Source of the DNA: Catonella sp963539695
GTDB lineage: Bacteria > Bacillota > Clostridia > Lachnospirales > Lachnospiraceae
Assembly (NCBI GenBank): GCA_963539695.1
Contig: CAUTOC010000001.1
Span: 20,257-84,256, forward strand
Length of the DNA: 64,000 bases
Direction of reading: 5' to 3'
The translations under genes were made by a program, and so were the position numbers. Shown here in pieces: positions 24,593-34,641 of this stretch (within the stretch, counting starts at the first letter, position 1; every line of letters begins with the position of its first letter). The notes beneath the pieces were generated by a model. The model did not search any database. It was not told the origin of the DNA and saw only the letters and a list, made by a program, of their open reading frames with translations.

Positions 24593-25594
24593 TCAACTTA
24601 ACCCCAAATGTGTAAAGGCTAAATCTGTAACTATCCTTCCTCTCTGTGTTCTTGCTATAAATCCTGATTGAATTAAATATGGTTCATAAACATCCTCTAT
24701 AGTAGTAGTATCTTCACCTATAGAAACAGCAATAGTTTCAAGCCCTACAGGACCTCCACTAAATTTTTCTATCATTGTAGTAAGTATTTGTCTGTCAATG
24801 TGATCAAGTCCATAATTATCAATATTTAACAATGTAAGTACTTCAGTTGCAACCTCTTTTGTAAGCTTGCCGTCATACTTTACCTCTGCAAAATCTCTTA
24901 TTCTCTTTAACAGCCTGTTTGCAAGTCTTGGAGTTCCTCTTGAACGCTTTGCCATTTCAAGAGCTGCATCTTTTTCTATATTAACCCCTAAAACTCTCGC
25001 AGAACGCATAATTATAGTCTCAAGTTCAGCTAAAGTGTAATATTCAAGCCTGTTTACTACTCCAAATCTGTCTCGAAGCGGTGCTGAAAGCATACCCGCT
25101 CTTGTAGTCGCCCCTATCAGTGTAAATTTAGGAAGTTCAAGCCTTATACTTTTTGAAGTTGCACCTTTTCCGATAACTACATCTATTGCAAAATCTTCCA
25201 TAGCCGGATAAAGCACTTCTTCTACCTGTCTGTTAAGCCTGTGTATTTCATCTACAAATAATACATCACCCTCTTTTAGATTATTTAAAATAGCAGCTAC
25301 ATCACCGGGTTTTTCTATAGCAGGTCCGGAAGTTATTTTAATATGTACTCCCATTTCATTGGCTATAATGCCTGCAAGTGTAGTCTTACCAAGCCCCGGC
25401 GGTCCATAAAGCAAAACATGGTCAAGTGGCTCTTTTCGCCCCTTAGCGGCTTCTATATACACCTTCATCATTTCCTTAGCTTTATTTTGACCAATGTAGT
25501 CAGTTAAAAGTTTAGGTCTTAGAGTATCATCGTTTCTAATATCTTCCTCAAAAGCTATCGCAGATATTATTCGTCTTTTTGTATCATTTTGCAT
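24593..25594 (-). CDS. ruvB: Holliday junction branch migration ATPase RuvB
   Basis: Hexameric AAA+ motor that, with RuvA, drives branch migration. 333 residues with Walker A GPPGLGKTT at 64-72, Walker B LFVDEIHRL, sensor GATTRAGMLSAPLRDRFG, and the C-terminal winged helix (GPVGLETIAVSIGE). Follows ruvA by 13 bases. RuvC is absent, as expected in Firmicutes, where RecU (4292-4825) is the resolvase. Confidence 0.97.
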   Translation of the reverse strand: MQNDTKRRIISAIAFEEDIRNDDTLRPKLLTDYIGQNKAKEMMKVYIEAAKGRKEPLDHVLLYGPPGLGKTTLAGIIANEMGVHIKITSGPAIEKPGDVAAILNNLKEGDVLFVDEIHRLNRQVEEVLYPAMEDFAIDVVIGKGATSKSIRLELPKFTLIGATTRAGMLSAPLRDRFGVVNRLEYYTLAELETIIMRSARVLGVNIEKDAALEMAKRSRGTPRLANRLLKRIRDFAEVKYDGKLTKEVATEVLTLLNIDNYGLDHIDRQILTTMIEKFSGGPVGLETIAVSIGEDTTTIEDVYEPYLIQSGFIARTQRGRIVTDLAFTHLGLS

Positions 25595-25607
25595 CTAATT
25601 TAACCTT

Positions 25608-26222
25608 TTACATCAAATTTTTAAGAGCAAGTTTAACAAGCTCTTCCGAAGTAATTTCCTCTGTTATTTCTATCATACTTATAGCTTTTATAGCCTCTGT
25701 CCGACTATAACCAAGAGCTACAAGTACCTGTATCGCCTCTTCTTTTATTTCACTGTTTATTCCTATTGTTAAACCGGCATTATCATAGGTTTCGGAGTTT
25801 GTATTCTCAGGTGTTTTTATAATACCTACTTTGTCTTTAAGTTCAAGCACAAGCTTTTTTGCCGTTTTTGCACCTATCCCCTGAGCTTTTTCTATGGTTT
25901 TTGTATCCTCAGAAAGTATTGCAAAGGTAAGAATATCGGCAGGCATTGATGAAAGAACGGCTATCGCAGCCTTAGGTCCTATTCCGTTCACTGTAATTAA
26001 AAGCTTAAAAAAGTCCAAATCCTCTTTTTCAAGAAATCCATATAACTGCATCACATCTTCTCTGACATGTAAATAGGTATAAAGCCTTACATTCTCATCT
26101 AATTTCGGTAGACGGCTTATAACCGTAGTCGGAACTATCGCCTCTATTCCCAAGCCATTTACATCTATAATCACACTTTCAGCAGTCACATCCTCCAATT
26201 TTCCCTTTACTGAGGCTATCAT
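25608..26222 (-). CDS. ruvA: Holliday junction-binding protein RuvA
   Basis: Tetrameric junction-binding subunit. 204 residues: N-terminal OB fold (MIASVKGKLEDVTAESVIID), two helix-hairpin-helix motifs (LITVNGIGPKAAIAVLS and AQGIGAKTAKKLVLELKDK) and a C-terminal UBA-like domain (EEAIQVLVALGYSRTEAIKA) that contacts RuvB. First gene of ruvA-ruvB-zapA. A run of seven G on the + strand at 26274-26280 lies in the 120-base gap upstream. Confidence 0.97.
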   Translation of the reverse strand: MIASVKGKLEDVTAESVIIDVNGLGIEAIVPTTVISRLPKLDENVRLYTYLHVREDVMQLYGFLEKEDLDFFKLLITVNGIGPKAAIAVLSSMPADILTFAILSEDTKTIEKAQGIGAKTAKKLVLELKDKVGIIKTPENTNSETYDNAGLTIGINSEIKEEAIQVLVALGYSRTEAIKAISMIEITEEITSEELVKLALKNLM

Positions 26223-26342
26223 ATATCATCTCCTAAACTAATCAAATATCATTCTATAATGATACAACAAATAGGGGGGGCATGTCAAAGTTTAGGTGTG
26301 AATATGAGTAAGATTAACTCTTAATTGCTTTTCTAAATCTTA

Positions 26343-29300
26343 TTAAAAATTAAATAAGTCCTCAACTTCTTCTTTAGTAAGCTTATTTATAAATACCTCT
26401 CCTGCTTTAATTACAGAATCAGCAAGGTTCTTCTTTTTTTCCTGAAGCTTATAAATCTTCTCTTCTATCGTACCCTTGGTTATAAGTTTAACAACATTAA
26501 CACTGCTTTTCTGCCCTATCCTGTAAACTCTGTCCGTAGCTTGATCTTCCACAGCAGGATTCCACCATGGATCATAATGAATAACCATATCTGCACCTAC
26601 AAGGTTAAGACCTGTACCGCCGGCTTTAAGTGAAATCAGATATACATCGCGACTTCCACTGTTAAAAGCCTTAATATCCTCACTTCTCTGTGAAATAGGT
26701 GTAGAACCGTCCAAATAATAATAGCCTATTTTTAGTTTTTTAAACTCATCTTCTATTATATTAAGCATAGATGTAAACTGCGAAAATACAAGGATTCTAT
26801 GTCCGCCTTCAACGGCATTTTGCACTATCTGTATCAAAAGTCCCAATTTTCCTGAACCTCCCTCATAGTTTTCTACAAAAGTAGAGGGATGACAGCAAAT
26901 CTGCCTAAGTCTTGTAAGTGAGGCAAGTATCATCATCCTGCTTTTTTCAAAGCCGTTTTTATTAATTTCGCTATTAATTTTCTTCTTCATATCTTCAAGA
27001 TATGACATATAAACTTCCTTTTGTTCATCTGTCATATCCGAAACCATCTTTCTTTCTGTTTTCTCAGGAAGTTCCTCAAGTACATCTTTCTTCATTCGTC
27101 TCAAGATAAATGGCTTAATATGAAAATTAAGCTGTTTAAGAGCTTCCTCACTTTCAAATCTCACTACAGGCTTTTCATACAAATTTACAAACTTAGAATG
27201 TGAATACAAGTATCCCGGCATAAGGAAGTCAAAAATCGACCAAAGCTCAGAAAGATTATTTTCTATAGGAGTACCTGTAAGTGCAAATCTATGTCCCGTA
27301 TTAAGCATTTTAACCGCTTTTGCATTTCTGCTGTTAGGATTTTTGATAAATTGAGCTTCATCTAAAAATGCTGTGTCAAAATTAATATCTTTTAACAGTT
27401 CTATGTCCCTTCTAAGAATCGGATAAGAAACTAACACCACTTGATAATTTTTACAATCAGCAATCAGATCTTTCCTGTCATTAGGACTTCCTAAAATCAT
27501 AATAGTGCTAAGTTCAGGACAAAAATTCTCTATTTCATCCTGCCAGTTATAAAGAAGTGATGAAGGGCAAACTACTATAAAAGTAGCTTTTTTATTTTTT
27601 TTCCAAGAATAGGTAATATAAGTAATGGCTTGTAAAGTCTTTCCAAGCCCCATATCATCTGCAAGTATACCGCCCAAATAATACTTGGCAAGTGAAGTTA
27701 ACCACTCAAAACCCACCTTTTGATAAGGGCGTAGCTTAGCTTTAATTGCACTTGGAACTTCTATTTTTACTTTTTCAGGATGTTTAATTTCTTCTATAAG
27801 TGCAGTAAAAGACTTATCCGCTTTTATTTCATACAAGCCTTCATCTGCGACTTGGTTTAAATAAAACGCATAATCAAGAGAGGTGTATATTTTACCATCT
27901 TTAATATCACCTCTATTACTTCCTATTTTATCTATTAATTCGCTAAATTTAGTAAGTTCTCCTCCACCGCTAAGGTCAATAAAACTTCCATTTTTAAGCC
28001 TGAAAAATTTCTTTTTTAGTTTAAGACTGTTAAAAAGATCAGTAAGTTCTTCATTTGAAAGCCCGTCAAAATCAAAGTCAACTTCTAACATATTGTTATC
28101 ACTTTGAACACGAACTGAAGTTTTAGCTATCTTTGGAGGATTTACTTTAATTTTTTTAAATTCTTCTGAATAAAAGAGTTCATACTTTTCAGCTAAATTC
28201 TCCACACTGTATTTTAAAAAATCATAAATATCTTTTTCATCAGATAAATAGAAATATTGTTCTTCTCTGACAAACCCTAAAGATTCAATATTTTCAAAAC
28301 ATTCCGCCTCACGACTTGGTTTTCTTACTATAACAGCCTTTACATCAGGCATTTTAAGGAACGGATTAAACTTATATTCTCCATAAGCCGTAATAACCTC
28401 AAGCTTTATACTGCCCTTATATATATCCATATAAAGTTCAAACTTTACATTTTCGGTTATATAATTATCTTTTAATGCTTTAGGAATGGTTAATGAAAAA
28501 GTTTCATGTATTCTCGGCAATACTACATTAAGGAAGCGTTCCTTCTCTTCTCCCTCAAATATAAGTGCATCATCATCCCCGTCATTGGGCGTATGATAAA
28601 ATGGTAGAAAATGCCTTGTAAATATTCTGTCAGGATGATAAATCGCATTATCATAATAAAAAAGATTTCCTTTTTCATCTAATGGAATTATTCGCTCATC
28701 ATCCCATGATAAAATAATTGAATCATCTTCATCGGATAAATTTAAATAAAAATTAATATCCGGTTTACCTAATATAAAGTTTACATTCTCAAAAGTCTCA
28801 TCTGCAAAAGTAAAATTAAAAGGCAGTTTAACTATCTTTAACAGCCTTAAAAGTATATGCCTGTCAAAGAAAATATCAGATTTTGCAAATATGCCTGCCG
28901 AGTTTCCTTTCCCTACAATTTCTTGTATGTCAAGAATTTCACAAAGAAAATCAAGTACAGTTTCTGATTCATGATCGAATCTATTTTCTCCCGGAAAATA
29001 TGAGAAATCTTTTCCAAGTGAAATAGGCTGACCATAGATATAATCAGACAAAAATTTTCTTATATTCTGAACCTTGTAAAGTCTGGTGCTGCCTGCCATT
29101 ATACTGACTGCCGCTTTAACTGAATTATCAGCCCTAAGCATAGCATCAAGCTTTATATTAAGCCTTACATGAAAAATATCACCAAGTCCTGCCATATAGT
29201 CCATGTTGTCAAAATAATCCAATATTCTTGTTATACGCCTTTTTTCACCGGACTCTATCTTTTGCTGTTTACGCCTATCTGAATAATCATTTATAAAAAG

Positions 29301-29564
29301 CATAACTGCAATAGTATGCTTACAAGCTCCGGGATGTCTTCTGCTTGCAGGACAATTACATTTATATTCAATTCCCCTCTGAGTATTGAAATCAACATCA
29401 ACAGTATACTCACTTTTTCCTTGAACAGTTGCCCTATAATGCTCTTTGCTTTTAGACTTTGCTATAGTCTTTATTGCTTTTGCAGAATAATACCTTACTC
29501 CCCTATTATAAGTAACATCATCTGTTGCCAAGTTTTTGATAATTGTCCTATTAATTTCCACCAT
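26343..29564 (-). CDS. SNF2-family helicase with SWIM zinc finger
   Basis: 1073 residues. SWIM finger near the N-terminus with C69, C71, C81 and H83 (CNCPASRRHPGACKH), a long middle region of the SNF2-associated type, then the ATPase core: DDMGLGKTLQAI (motif I), DEAQFIKN (motif II), TGTPIENNLSELWSIFDFL (motif III), and the second lobe with LISLKAGGTGLNL and DPWWNPAVEDQATDR. Bacterial HepA/RapA-like members act on RNA polymerase or DNA-protein complexes. The role of this SWIM-bearing subgroup is not settled. No restriction, methylation or defence genes flank it, so I read it as housekeeping. Start ATG with AGAAGGG. Confidence 0.9.
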   Translation of the reverse strand: MVEINRTIIKNLATDDVTYNRGVRYYSAKAIKTIAKSKSKEHYRATVQGKSEYTVDVDFNTQRGIEYKCNCPASRRHPGACKHTIAVMLFINDYSDRRKQQKIESGEKRRITRILDYFDNMDYMAGLGDIFHVRLNIKLDAMLRADNSVKAAVSIMAGSTRLYKVQNIRKFLSDYIYGQPISLGKDFSYFPGENRFDHESETVLDFLCEILDIQEIVGKGNSAGIFAKSDIFFDRHILLRLLKIVKLPFNFTFADETFENVNFILGKPDINFYLNLSDEDDSIILSWDDERIIPLDEKGNLFYYDNAIYHPDRIFTRHFLPFYHTPNDGDDDALIFEGEEKERFLNVVLPRIHETFSLTIPKALKDNYITENVKFELYMDIYKGSIKLEVITAYGEYKFNPFLKMPDVKAVIVRKPSREAECFENIESLGFVREEQYFYLSDEKDIYDFLKYSVENLAEKYELFYSEEFKKIKVNPPKIAKTSVRVQSDNNMLEVDFDFDGLSNEELTDLFNSLKLKKKFFRLKNGSFIDLSGGGELTKFSELIDKIGSNRGDIKDGKIYTSLDYAFYLNQVADEGLYEIKADKSFTALIEEIKHPEKVKIEVPSAIKAKLRPYQKVGFEWLTSLAKYYLGGILADDMGLGKTLQAITYITYSWKKNKKATFIVVCPSSLLYNWQDEIENFCPELSTIMILGSPNDRKDLIADCKNYQVVLVSYPILRRDIELLKDINFDTAFLDEAQFIKNPNSRNAKAVKMLNTGHRFALTGTPIENNLSELWSIFDFLMPGYLYSHSKFVNLYEKPVVRFESEEALKQLNFHIKPFILRRMKKDVLEELPEKTERKMVSDMTDEQKEVYMSYLEDMKKKINSEINKNGFEKSRMMILASLTRLRQICCHPSTFVENYEGGSGKLGLLIQIVQNAVEGGHRILVFSQFTSMLNIIEDEFKKLKIGYYYLDGSTPISQRSEDIKAFNSGSRDVYLISLKAGGTGLNLVGADMVIHYDPWWNPAVEDQATDRVYRIGQKSSVNVVKLITKGTIEEKIYKLQEKKKNLADSVIKAGEVFINKLTKEEVEDLFNF

Positions 29565-29600
29565 ATTATCCCTTCTAAAATGATTATATGATATGTTTAA

Positions 29601-31037
29601 TTATTTTTTACTCCAAGTAGCTCTTGAGAATAGTAATAACATCGGGAAAATTTCCAATCTTCCTGCCAACATATCAAAGGTAAATACCAATTTTGACAGA
29701 TTGGAAAATTCTGAAAAATTACCGACAGGTCCAACCTTGCCGAGTCCGGGACCTATATTATTGAAAGTTGCAACAACAGCCGTAAAGCTTGACTCAAAAT
29801 CAATATTATCAAGAGCTACTATTAAAAATGAAACAGCTATTATCATAATGTATGAAACCAAATATACATTTACATTTCTTATAACTGAATGTTCAACTGT
29901 TTTTCCATCCATTTTAAGTATTTTAATACTCTTTTGATGAATCATTCCAACAATTTCTTTTTTGACTGTTTTGGCATAAAGCAGGATTCTTGATACCTTC
30001 ATGCCGCCGCCGGTACTTCCGGCACAGGCTCCTATAAACATAATCATAACCAGTACACCTTTTGAAAACATTGGCCAAAGGTTAAAATCAACAGTTCCAT
30101 AGCCTGTTGTGGTTATCACGGAAGCAACTGAAAAAAATGCATGATGTATACTTAAATAAAGTTCATCTGTATTACCTGAATTTAATACAATAACGGTAAC
30201 TGCCACAATTACTATAATCAGATACCATTTTACTTCTTCAATTTTAATTACTTCTTTAAATTTCTTTTTCAGCATTAAAAAATATACATTGAAATTTATA
30301 CCAAAAAGAAGCATAAAAACAGTAATTATACTTTGCTGTAAAATAGTATAGCCTCCACAACTGTCATTATGTATTCCAAATCCGCCTGTTCCTGCTGTTC
30401 CGAAAGTTATACAAATTGCATCAAACGGATTCATACCGGTTATTAATAATAATAACAGTTGAATAACAGTCATTCCAAGATAAATCTTATACAAATATGA
30501 AGCTGTCTTTTTTACATTCGGAACTAACTTACCTACAGAAGGACCGGGGCTTTCTGCCCTCATAAGGTGCATATCCACTCCGCCAAACAGAGGCAAAATT
30601 GCAAGAATGAATACAAGCACCCCCATTCCGCCTATCCAATGAGAGAAACTTCTCCAAATGAGTACACAATGCGGTAACGGCGTTAAATCAGTTATCACAC
30701 TTGAACCTGTTGTAGTAAAACCTGAGGCTATCTCAAATAAGGCATCCACATAATTAGGAAGTACACCTGTAATTACAAACGGAACAGCACCTACAAGACT
30801 TATAACTATCCAAGTAAGTGAACAAATAACAAAGCCTTCTCTTGCGTAAAACCTTTTATTTGTAGGTTTTTTAAGTGTAATCATCCCACCTGCTATAAAT
30901 GAGAGTATTGAACAACCAAGAAAAACAAAGCCCTCTTTTTCTCCATAAATAAGTGCGGTAACAGCAGGCAAAAGCATAAAAGCTCCTTCAAAATTAAGTA
31001 CCCAGCCCATAATATAAGCTATAATTAAGTAATTCAT
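29601..31037 (-). CDS. trkH: potassium uptake channel subunit TrkH/KtrB family
   Basis: Membrane subunit of a Trk/Ktr potassium transporter, 478 residues with about ten membrane helices arranged as four M1-P-M2 repeats. Selectivity-filter-like segments are visible: GFTTTGSSVI, GTAGTGGFGI, ITTTGYGTVD and NNIGPGLG, each with the key glycine. The length and N-terminus are closer to TrkH than to short KtrB. Encoded 5 bases after trkA. Activity is expected to be gated by the partner TrkA in the cytoplasm. Confidence 0.92.
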   Translation of the reverse strand: MNYLIIAYIMGWVLNFEGAFMLLPAVTALIYGEKEGFVFLGCSILSFIAGGMITLKKPTNKRFYAREGFVICSLTWIVISLVGAVPFVITGVLPNYVDALFEIASGFTTTGSSVITDLTPLPHCVLIWRSFSHWIGGMGVLVFILAILPLFGGVDMHLMRAESPGPSVGKLVPNVKKTASYLYKIYLGMTVIQLLLLLITGMNPFDAICITFGTAGTGGFGIHNDSCGGYTILQQSIITVFMLLFGINFNVYFLMLKKKFKEVIKIEEVKWYLIIVIVAVTVIVLNSGNTDELYLSIHHAFFSVASVITTTGYGTVDFNLWPMFSKGVLVMIMFIGACAGSTGGGMKVSRILLYAKTVKKEIVGMIHQKSIKILKMDGKTVEHSVIRNVNVYLVSYIMIIAVSFLIVALDNIDFESSFTAVVATFNNIGPGLGKVGPVGNFSEFSNLSKLVFTFDMLAGRLEIFPMLLLFSRATWSKK

Positions 31038-31042
31038 ATTCT

Positions 31043-32401
31043 TTACTCAGCAATAATATCATCTATACTGCCAAGACCTGTGTTGGTAGTAATGATAATA
31101 ACGCTGTCTCCTTTTTGAATAATGTCTTTACCGGAAGGTGTAATAACCTGATGATTTCTATAAATTGCAGCCACAATTACATTCTGTTTTATGTTAAGTT
31201 TCTCTAAGGTCTTCTTGGTTATTTTGGAATCTGACTTTATAAGAAATTCCAAAGCCTCAGCCTCATTGCCAAACATTTTATACAGAGTTTCAACATTACT
31301 TCCTTTTGAACTTTGCATTGAACGCACATATTTAAGTATATAATGTGAAGTTATATGTTTAGGAGCAATTACTGAACCGATAGGGAGTTCTCTTATTACT
31401 TCTTCAAACTCTATTTTATTTATCTTAGTAATTGATTTTGCTTTTGATATATGATGAGTATACATTGATAAAAGTATATTCTCTTCATCAATATTGGTCA
31501 AGGTTACAACCGCATCGGCATTTTCAATTCCCTCTTCAAGCAATATTCTTTTATCTGTAGCATCTCCATGTATAACTATCGCTTCAGGAATCAACTCTGA
31601 AAGTTCGGCACATCTTGCACTATCCGCCTCTATTATTTTAACATCTATCTTAGCCTTAACCAGTTCAAGGCATAAATAATAAGAAACTGTGCCGCCACCG
31701 CAAATTATTACATTTTCAATAGGTCTGGTATTCACACCGACATTATGGAAGAAATCATAAGAGTCCTTAAATTTAAGTATGCAGGAAAAAGTATCTCCTT
31801 TTCTAAGAACAAAAGACCCGTTAGGTATTTCGACCTTCCCATCTCTCCTTACCATACATATAAGTACATTATTTGAAATATTTTTTGAAAAATCTATCAG
31901 GCTCATACCGTCTAATATTGAATCTTCTCCTATCGTAAGGGAAATTAGATTCACTCTACCCTTGTAGAATGTATCTACTTCTATTGCAGACGGAAAATGT
32001 ATAAGTCGTGCTATTTCAAAAGCAGCTATTCTTTCAGGATTAATCGCCATCGAGAGTCCCAGCTCTTCTTTTATATAATTAATTTCCTCATAATACTGAG
32101 GATTTCTTACTCTAGCTATAGTTTGACAATTACCCGCCTTTTTTGCCATAAGGCAGCATAACAGATTTATTTCATCTTTATCTGTAACTGCTATAAGTAA
32201 ATCTGCATCCTTAACTCCGGCTTCAAGAAGCATCTTATAACCGGTTCCGTCACCGCATACTGCCTGAACATCCAGTATGTTTACTGCATTTTGAAGAGCT
32301 ATACTATCTCTATCAATTATACAAATGTCATTTTTTTCATTACTAAGTTCTCTTGCAAGAGCATATCCTACCTTGCCGCAACCAACTATTATGATATTCA
32401 T
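31043..32401 (-). CDS. trkA: potassium uptake regulatory protein TrkA
   Basis: Cytoplasmic gating ring subunit, 452 residues with a double RCK arrangement: RCK_N (GCGKVGYALA, 7-16) and RCK_C, repeated as RCK_N (CGGGTVSYYLCLEL) and RCK_C at the end. The first domain keeps the glycine motif for nucleotide; the second reads GGGTVS. Binds NAD(H)/ATP-type ligands and, in some Firmicutes, cyclic di-AMP through RCK_C, which is of interest because the PgpH relative in this window looks dead. Start ATG with GGGGAG. Pairs with trkH downstream. Confidence 0.93.
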   Translation of the reverse strand: MNIIIVGCGKVGYALARELSNEKNDICIIDRDSIALQNAVNILDVQAVCGDGTGYKMLLEAGVKDADLLIAVTDKDEINLLCCLMAKKAGNCQTIARVRNPQYYEEINYIKEELGLSMAINPERIAAFEIARLIHFPSAIEVDTFYKGRVNLISLTIGEDSILDGMSLIDFSKNISNNVLICMVRRDGKVEIPNGSFVLRKGDTFSCILKFKDSYDFFHNVGVNTRPIENVIICGGGTVSYYLCLELVKAKIDVKIIEADSARCAELSELIPEAIVIHGDATDKRILLEEGIENADAVVTLTNIDEENILLSMYTHHISKAKSITKINKIEFEEVIRELPIGSVIAPKHITSHYILKYVRSMQSSKGSNVETLYKMFGNEAEALEFLIKSDSKITKKTLEKLNIKQNVIVAAIYRNHQVITPSGKDIIQKGDSVIIITTNTGLGSIDDIIAE

Positions 32402-32416
32402 AATCTGTTTTCTCCC

Positions 32417-33958
32417 CTAGTTTAACTGACCCATTAAATAAAATCTGCAATTTTCAGTAATTTTAACCTCTAAAAGTCTGCCAATATAATTTTCTTTATC
32501 AGTTGTCGGTACTCTAAAATGTACCAAAGTATTATCCGACATACGCCCTGTAATAATAAGCGGCTCCTCACTGTTAACGTCCTCAGCAAGTACCTCAACA
32601 GTACAGCCTACTTTATTTCCAAGTTTATCATCTGAATATTCTGCTACAGTATCCTGAAGTCTTTTAAAACGATTTTTCACAGCCTCTATATCTACCTGAT
32701 CTTTCATAGTGGCGGCAGGTGTTCCGGTTCTCTTTGAATATTCAAACATATATGCACTCTGATAACGCACTTCCTTTACAACATCAAGAGTATCTTCAAA
32801 GTCTTTTTCAGTCTCTCCCGGAAAACCTACGATAATATCAGTAGTAAGTGCAATATCAGGAATCTTGTTTTTTATTTTATTTGCAAGTTCAAGATATGTT
32901 TCCTTAGTATAACGCCTGTTCATCCTCCTTAGTACATTGTTACTGCCTGCCTGAAAAGGTAGATGTATATGTTTGCATATTTTCTTGGAACCGGCAATTA
33001 CTTCTATAAGTTCATCTGAAAAATCCTTTGGATGAGGTGTCATAAAGCGAATGCGTTTTATACCGTCTACCTTTTCTATCATTTTTAATAAATTTGCAAA
33101 GGTAACAGCTTCTCCTGACTCACTATCAAGACCTTTTCCATAAGAATTTACATTCTGTCCAAGTAACATTATCTCTATTACACCGGCATTTGCAAGACAT
33201 TTTACCTCTTTTACTATATCCTCAGGTTTTCTGCTTCTTTCTCTCCCTCTTACATAAGGGACTATACAATAAGTGCAGAAATTATCACATCCGTAGGTAA
33301 TATTTACACTTGCCTTAAATGAATATTTACGCTCATCAGGCAAGTCTTCTACTATTTTATCCGTATCTTTCCAAATATCTACAAGCATAGAATGCTTGAT
33401 TTTATATTTTCCATTTTTCTTTATCGGATGATGAGCCGCATAACTTTTTAATGCAAACATAGCAAAAACAAGTTCAGCCAATTTATATATATTATGAGTA
33501 CCGTAAATCAAATCTATGAAAGAATAACTTTCTTTCAATCTATTTACTACAGTTGTCTCCTGCATCATACATCCACAAAGAGCAATTATCATATTCGGAT
33601 TAAGTTCTTTTAACTTTTTAAGGTAACCTAAATTACCATATACCTTCTGGTCTGCATTTTCTCTTATTGTACAGGTATTAAGTATTACAAAATCAGGACT
33701 TTTATCTTCTGTATTTTCAAATCCTATTTTTTCCAGTATCCCGGCTATTTTTTCAGAATCCCTGAAGTTCATTTGACAACCAAAAGTATTGCAACTAAAT
33801 GTCAGTTTCTTACCTGCATTTTTACAGATAAGCTTATAAATCTCAGCGGCCTTTTCCATATAGTAATACTGTCTTTCAGGCTCATTTATCGGTTCAACAG
33901 CCCTTACCGCTTCAAAATCATAATCAACCTTAAAAATATTATTTACTGTATTTTCCAT
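32417..33958 (-). CDS. miaB: tRNA-2-methylthio-N6-dimethylallyladenosine synthase MiaB
   Basis: Radical SAM methylthiotransferase for i6A37 of tRNAs. 513 residues with an N-terminal extension of about 55 residues, then FGCQMNFRDSE with the first cluster cysteine, NTCTIREN and LCGCMMQ for the others, radical SAM CDNFCTYC, and C-terminal TRAM (LAEDVNSEEPLIITGRMS). CQMN identifies MiaB, distinct from MtaB in this window. It is 15 bases upstream of trkA; they may share a transcript, though the functions are unrelated. Confidence 0.95.
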   Translation of the reverse strand: MENTVNNIFKVDYDFEAVRAVEPINEPERQYYYMEKAAEIYKLICKNAGKKLTFSCNTFGCQMNFRDSEKIAGILEKIGFENTEDKSPDFVILNTCTIRENADQKVYGNLGYLKKLKELNPNMIIALCGCMMQETTVVNRLKESYSFIDLIYGTHNIYKLAELVFAMFALKSYAAHHPIKKNGKYKIKHSMLVDIWKDTDKIVEDLPDERKYSFKASVNITYGCDNFCTYCIVPYVRGRERSRKPEDIVKEVKCLANAGVIEIMLLGQNVNSYGKGLDSESGEAVTFANLLKMIEKVDGIKRIRFMTPHPKDFSDELIEVIAGSKKICKHIHLPFQAGSNNVLRRMNRRYTKETYLELANKIKNKIPDIALTTDIIVGFPGETEKDFEDTLDVVKEVRYQSAYMFEYSKRTGTPAATMKDQVDIEAVKNRFKRLQDTVAEYSDDKLGNKVGCTVEVLAEDVNSEEPLIITGRMSDNTLVHFRVPTTDKENYIGRLLEVKITENCRFYLMGQLN

Positions 33959-34020
33959 TTTTATCCATTCTAAACAAAATTATTTATGCTATAAGCTCAA
34001 ACATCTTTTAGTCTTAATCC

Positions 34021-34641
34021 TTAATATAGGTTAATATTATTTATATACCTTGTTTCAGTTACTATCAAATTTACAAACTTGTCATTCGGAGTAAATGGCA
34101 GGCTCTTAAATATCTGATATTCATAAGCTAAAGCTGTTATATGAAATTTATTGTTATCATACTTTGTTAAATATCTGTCATAATAACCGCCTCCATAACC
34201 TATTCGCCTTCCTTTAATGTCAAAACATAGTCCGGGGATAAGCATTTCTATATGGTCATTAATATCGTTAACATTAATAAACTCATCAGAAATAGGCTCT
34301 AAAATCCCATACCCTCCTGACTTATATTCTGTATCCTTATTAATAAATACAAAATCCATATTAGCACCGGATTTAATACCGGTTTTTATTTTTGGAAGAG
34401 CTACCTTCTTACCGTCATTCAGGGCAGTATTAATTATCCCTTGTGTAGGTATTTCCTGTTCCATAGATGAATAAACAAATATTATCTTAGCTTCTTTATA
34501 ATGATCAAGTTTTAAATATTTACCTGTTATTAACTTTGCATTATACAAATCTTTTTCTGAAATAGCCATATCGTCAGTATTTCTTCTAGCCTTAATTATT
34601 TCCCTAAAATAAGCCTTATCCACTCTGTAATCTCTTTTCAA
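34021..34641 (-). CDS. 5-formyltetrahydrofolate cyclo-ligase (MTHFS)
   Basis: ATP-dependent conversion of 5-formyl-THF to 5,10-methenyl-THF. About 200-206 residues. Family motifs: FVYSSMEQEIPTQGII, GILEPISDEF (substrate region) and the C-terminal GYGGGYYDRYL. Two starts are possible: TTG at 34641 or GTG at 34623. Both overlap the end of the upstream flavoprotein gene, and GTG gives an 8-base overlap with a purine-rich sequence ahead, so it may be the true start. Confidence 0.9.
   Translation of the reverse strand: MKRDYRVDKAYFREIIKARRNTDDMAISEKDLYNAKLITGKYLKLDHYKEAKIIFVYSSMEQEIPTQGIINTALNDGKKVALPKIKTGIKSGANMDFVFINKDTEYKSGGYGILEPISDEFINVNDINDHIEMLIPGLCFDIKGRRIGYGGGYYDRYLTKYDNNKFHITALAYEYQIFKSLPFTPNDKFVNLIVTETRYINNINLY

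Noticed and set aside
26274..26280. run of seven G between ruvA and the SNF2 gene
   Set aside because: Could be a phase-variable tract, but it lies 50 or more bases from either gene and outside obvious promoter elements; no support for function.
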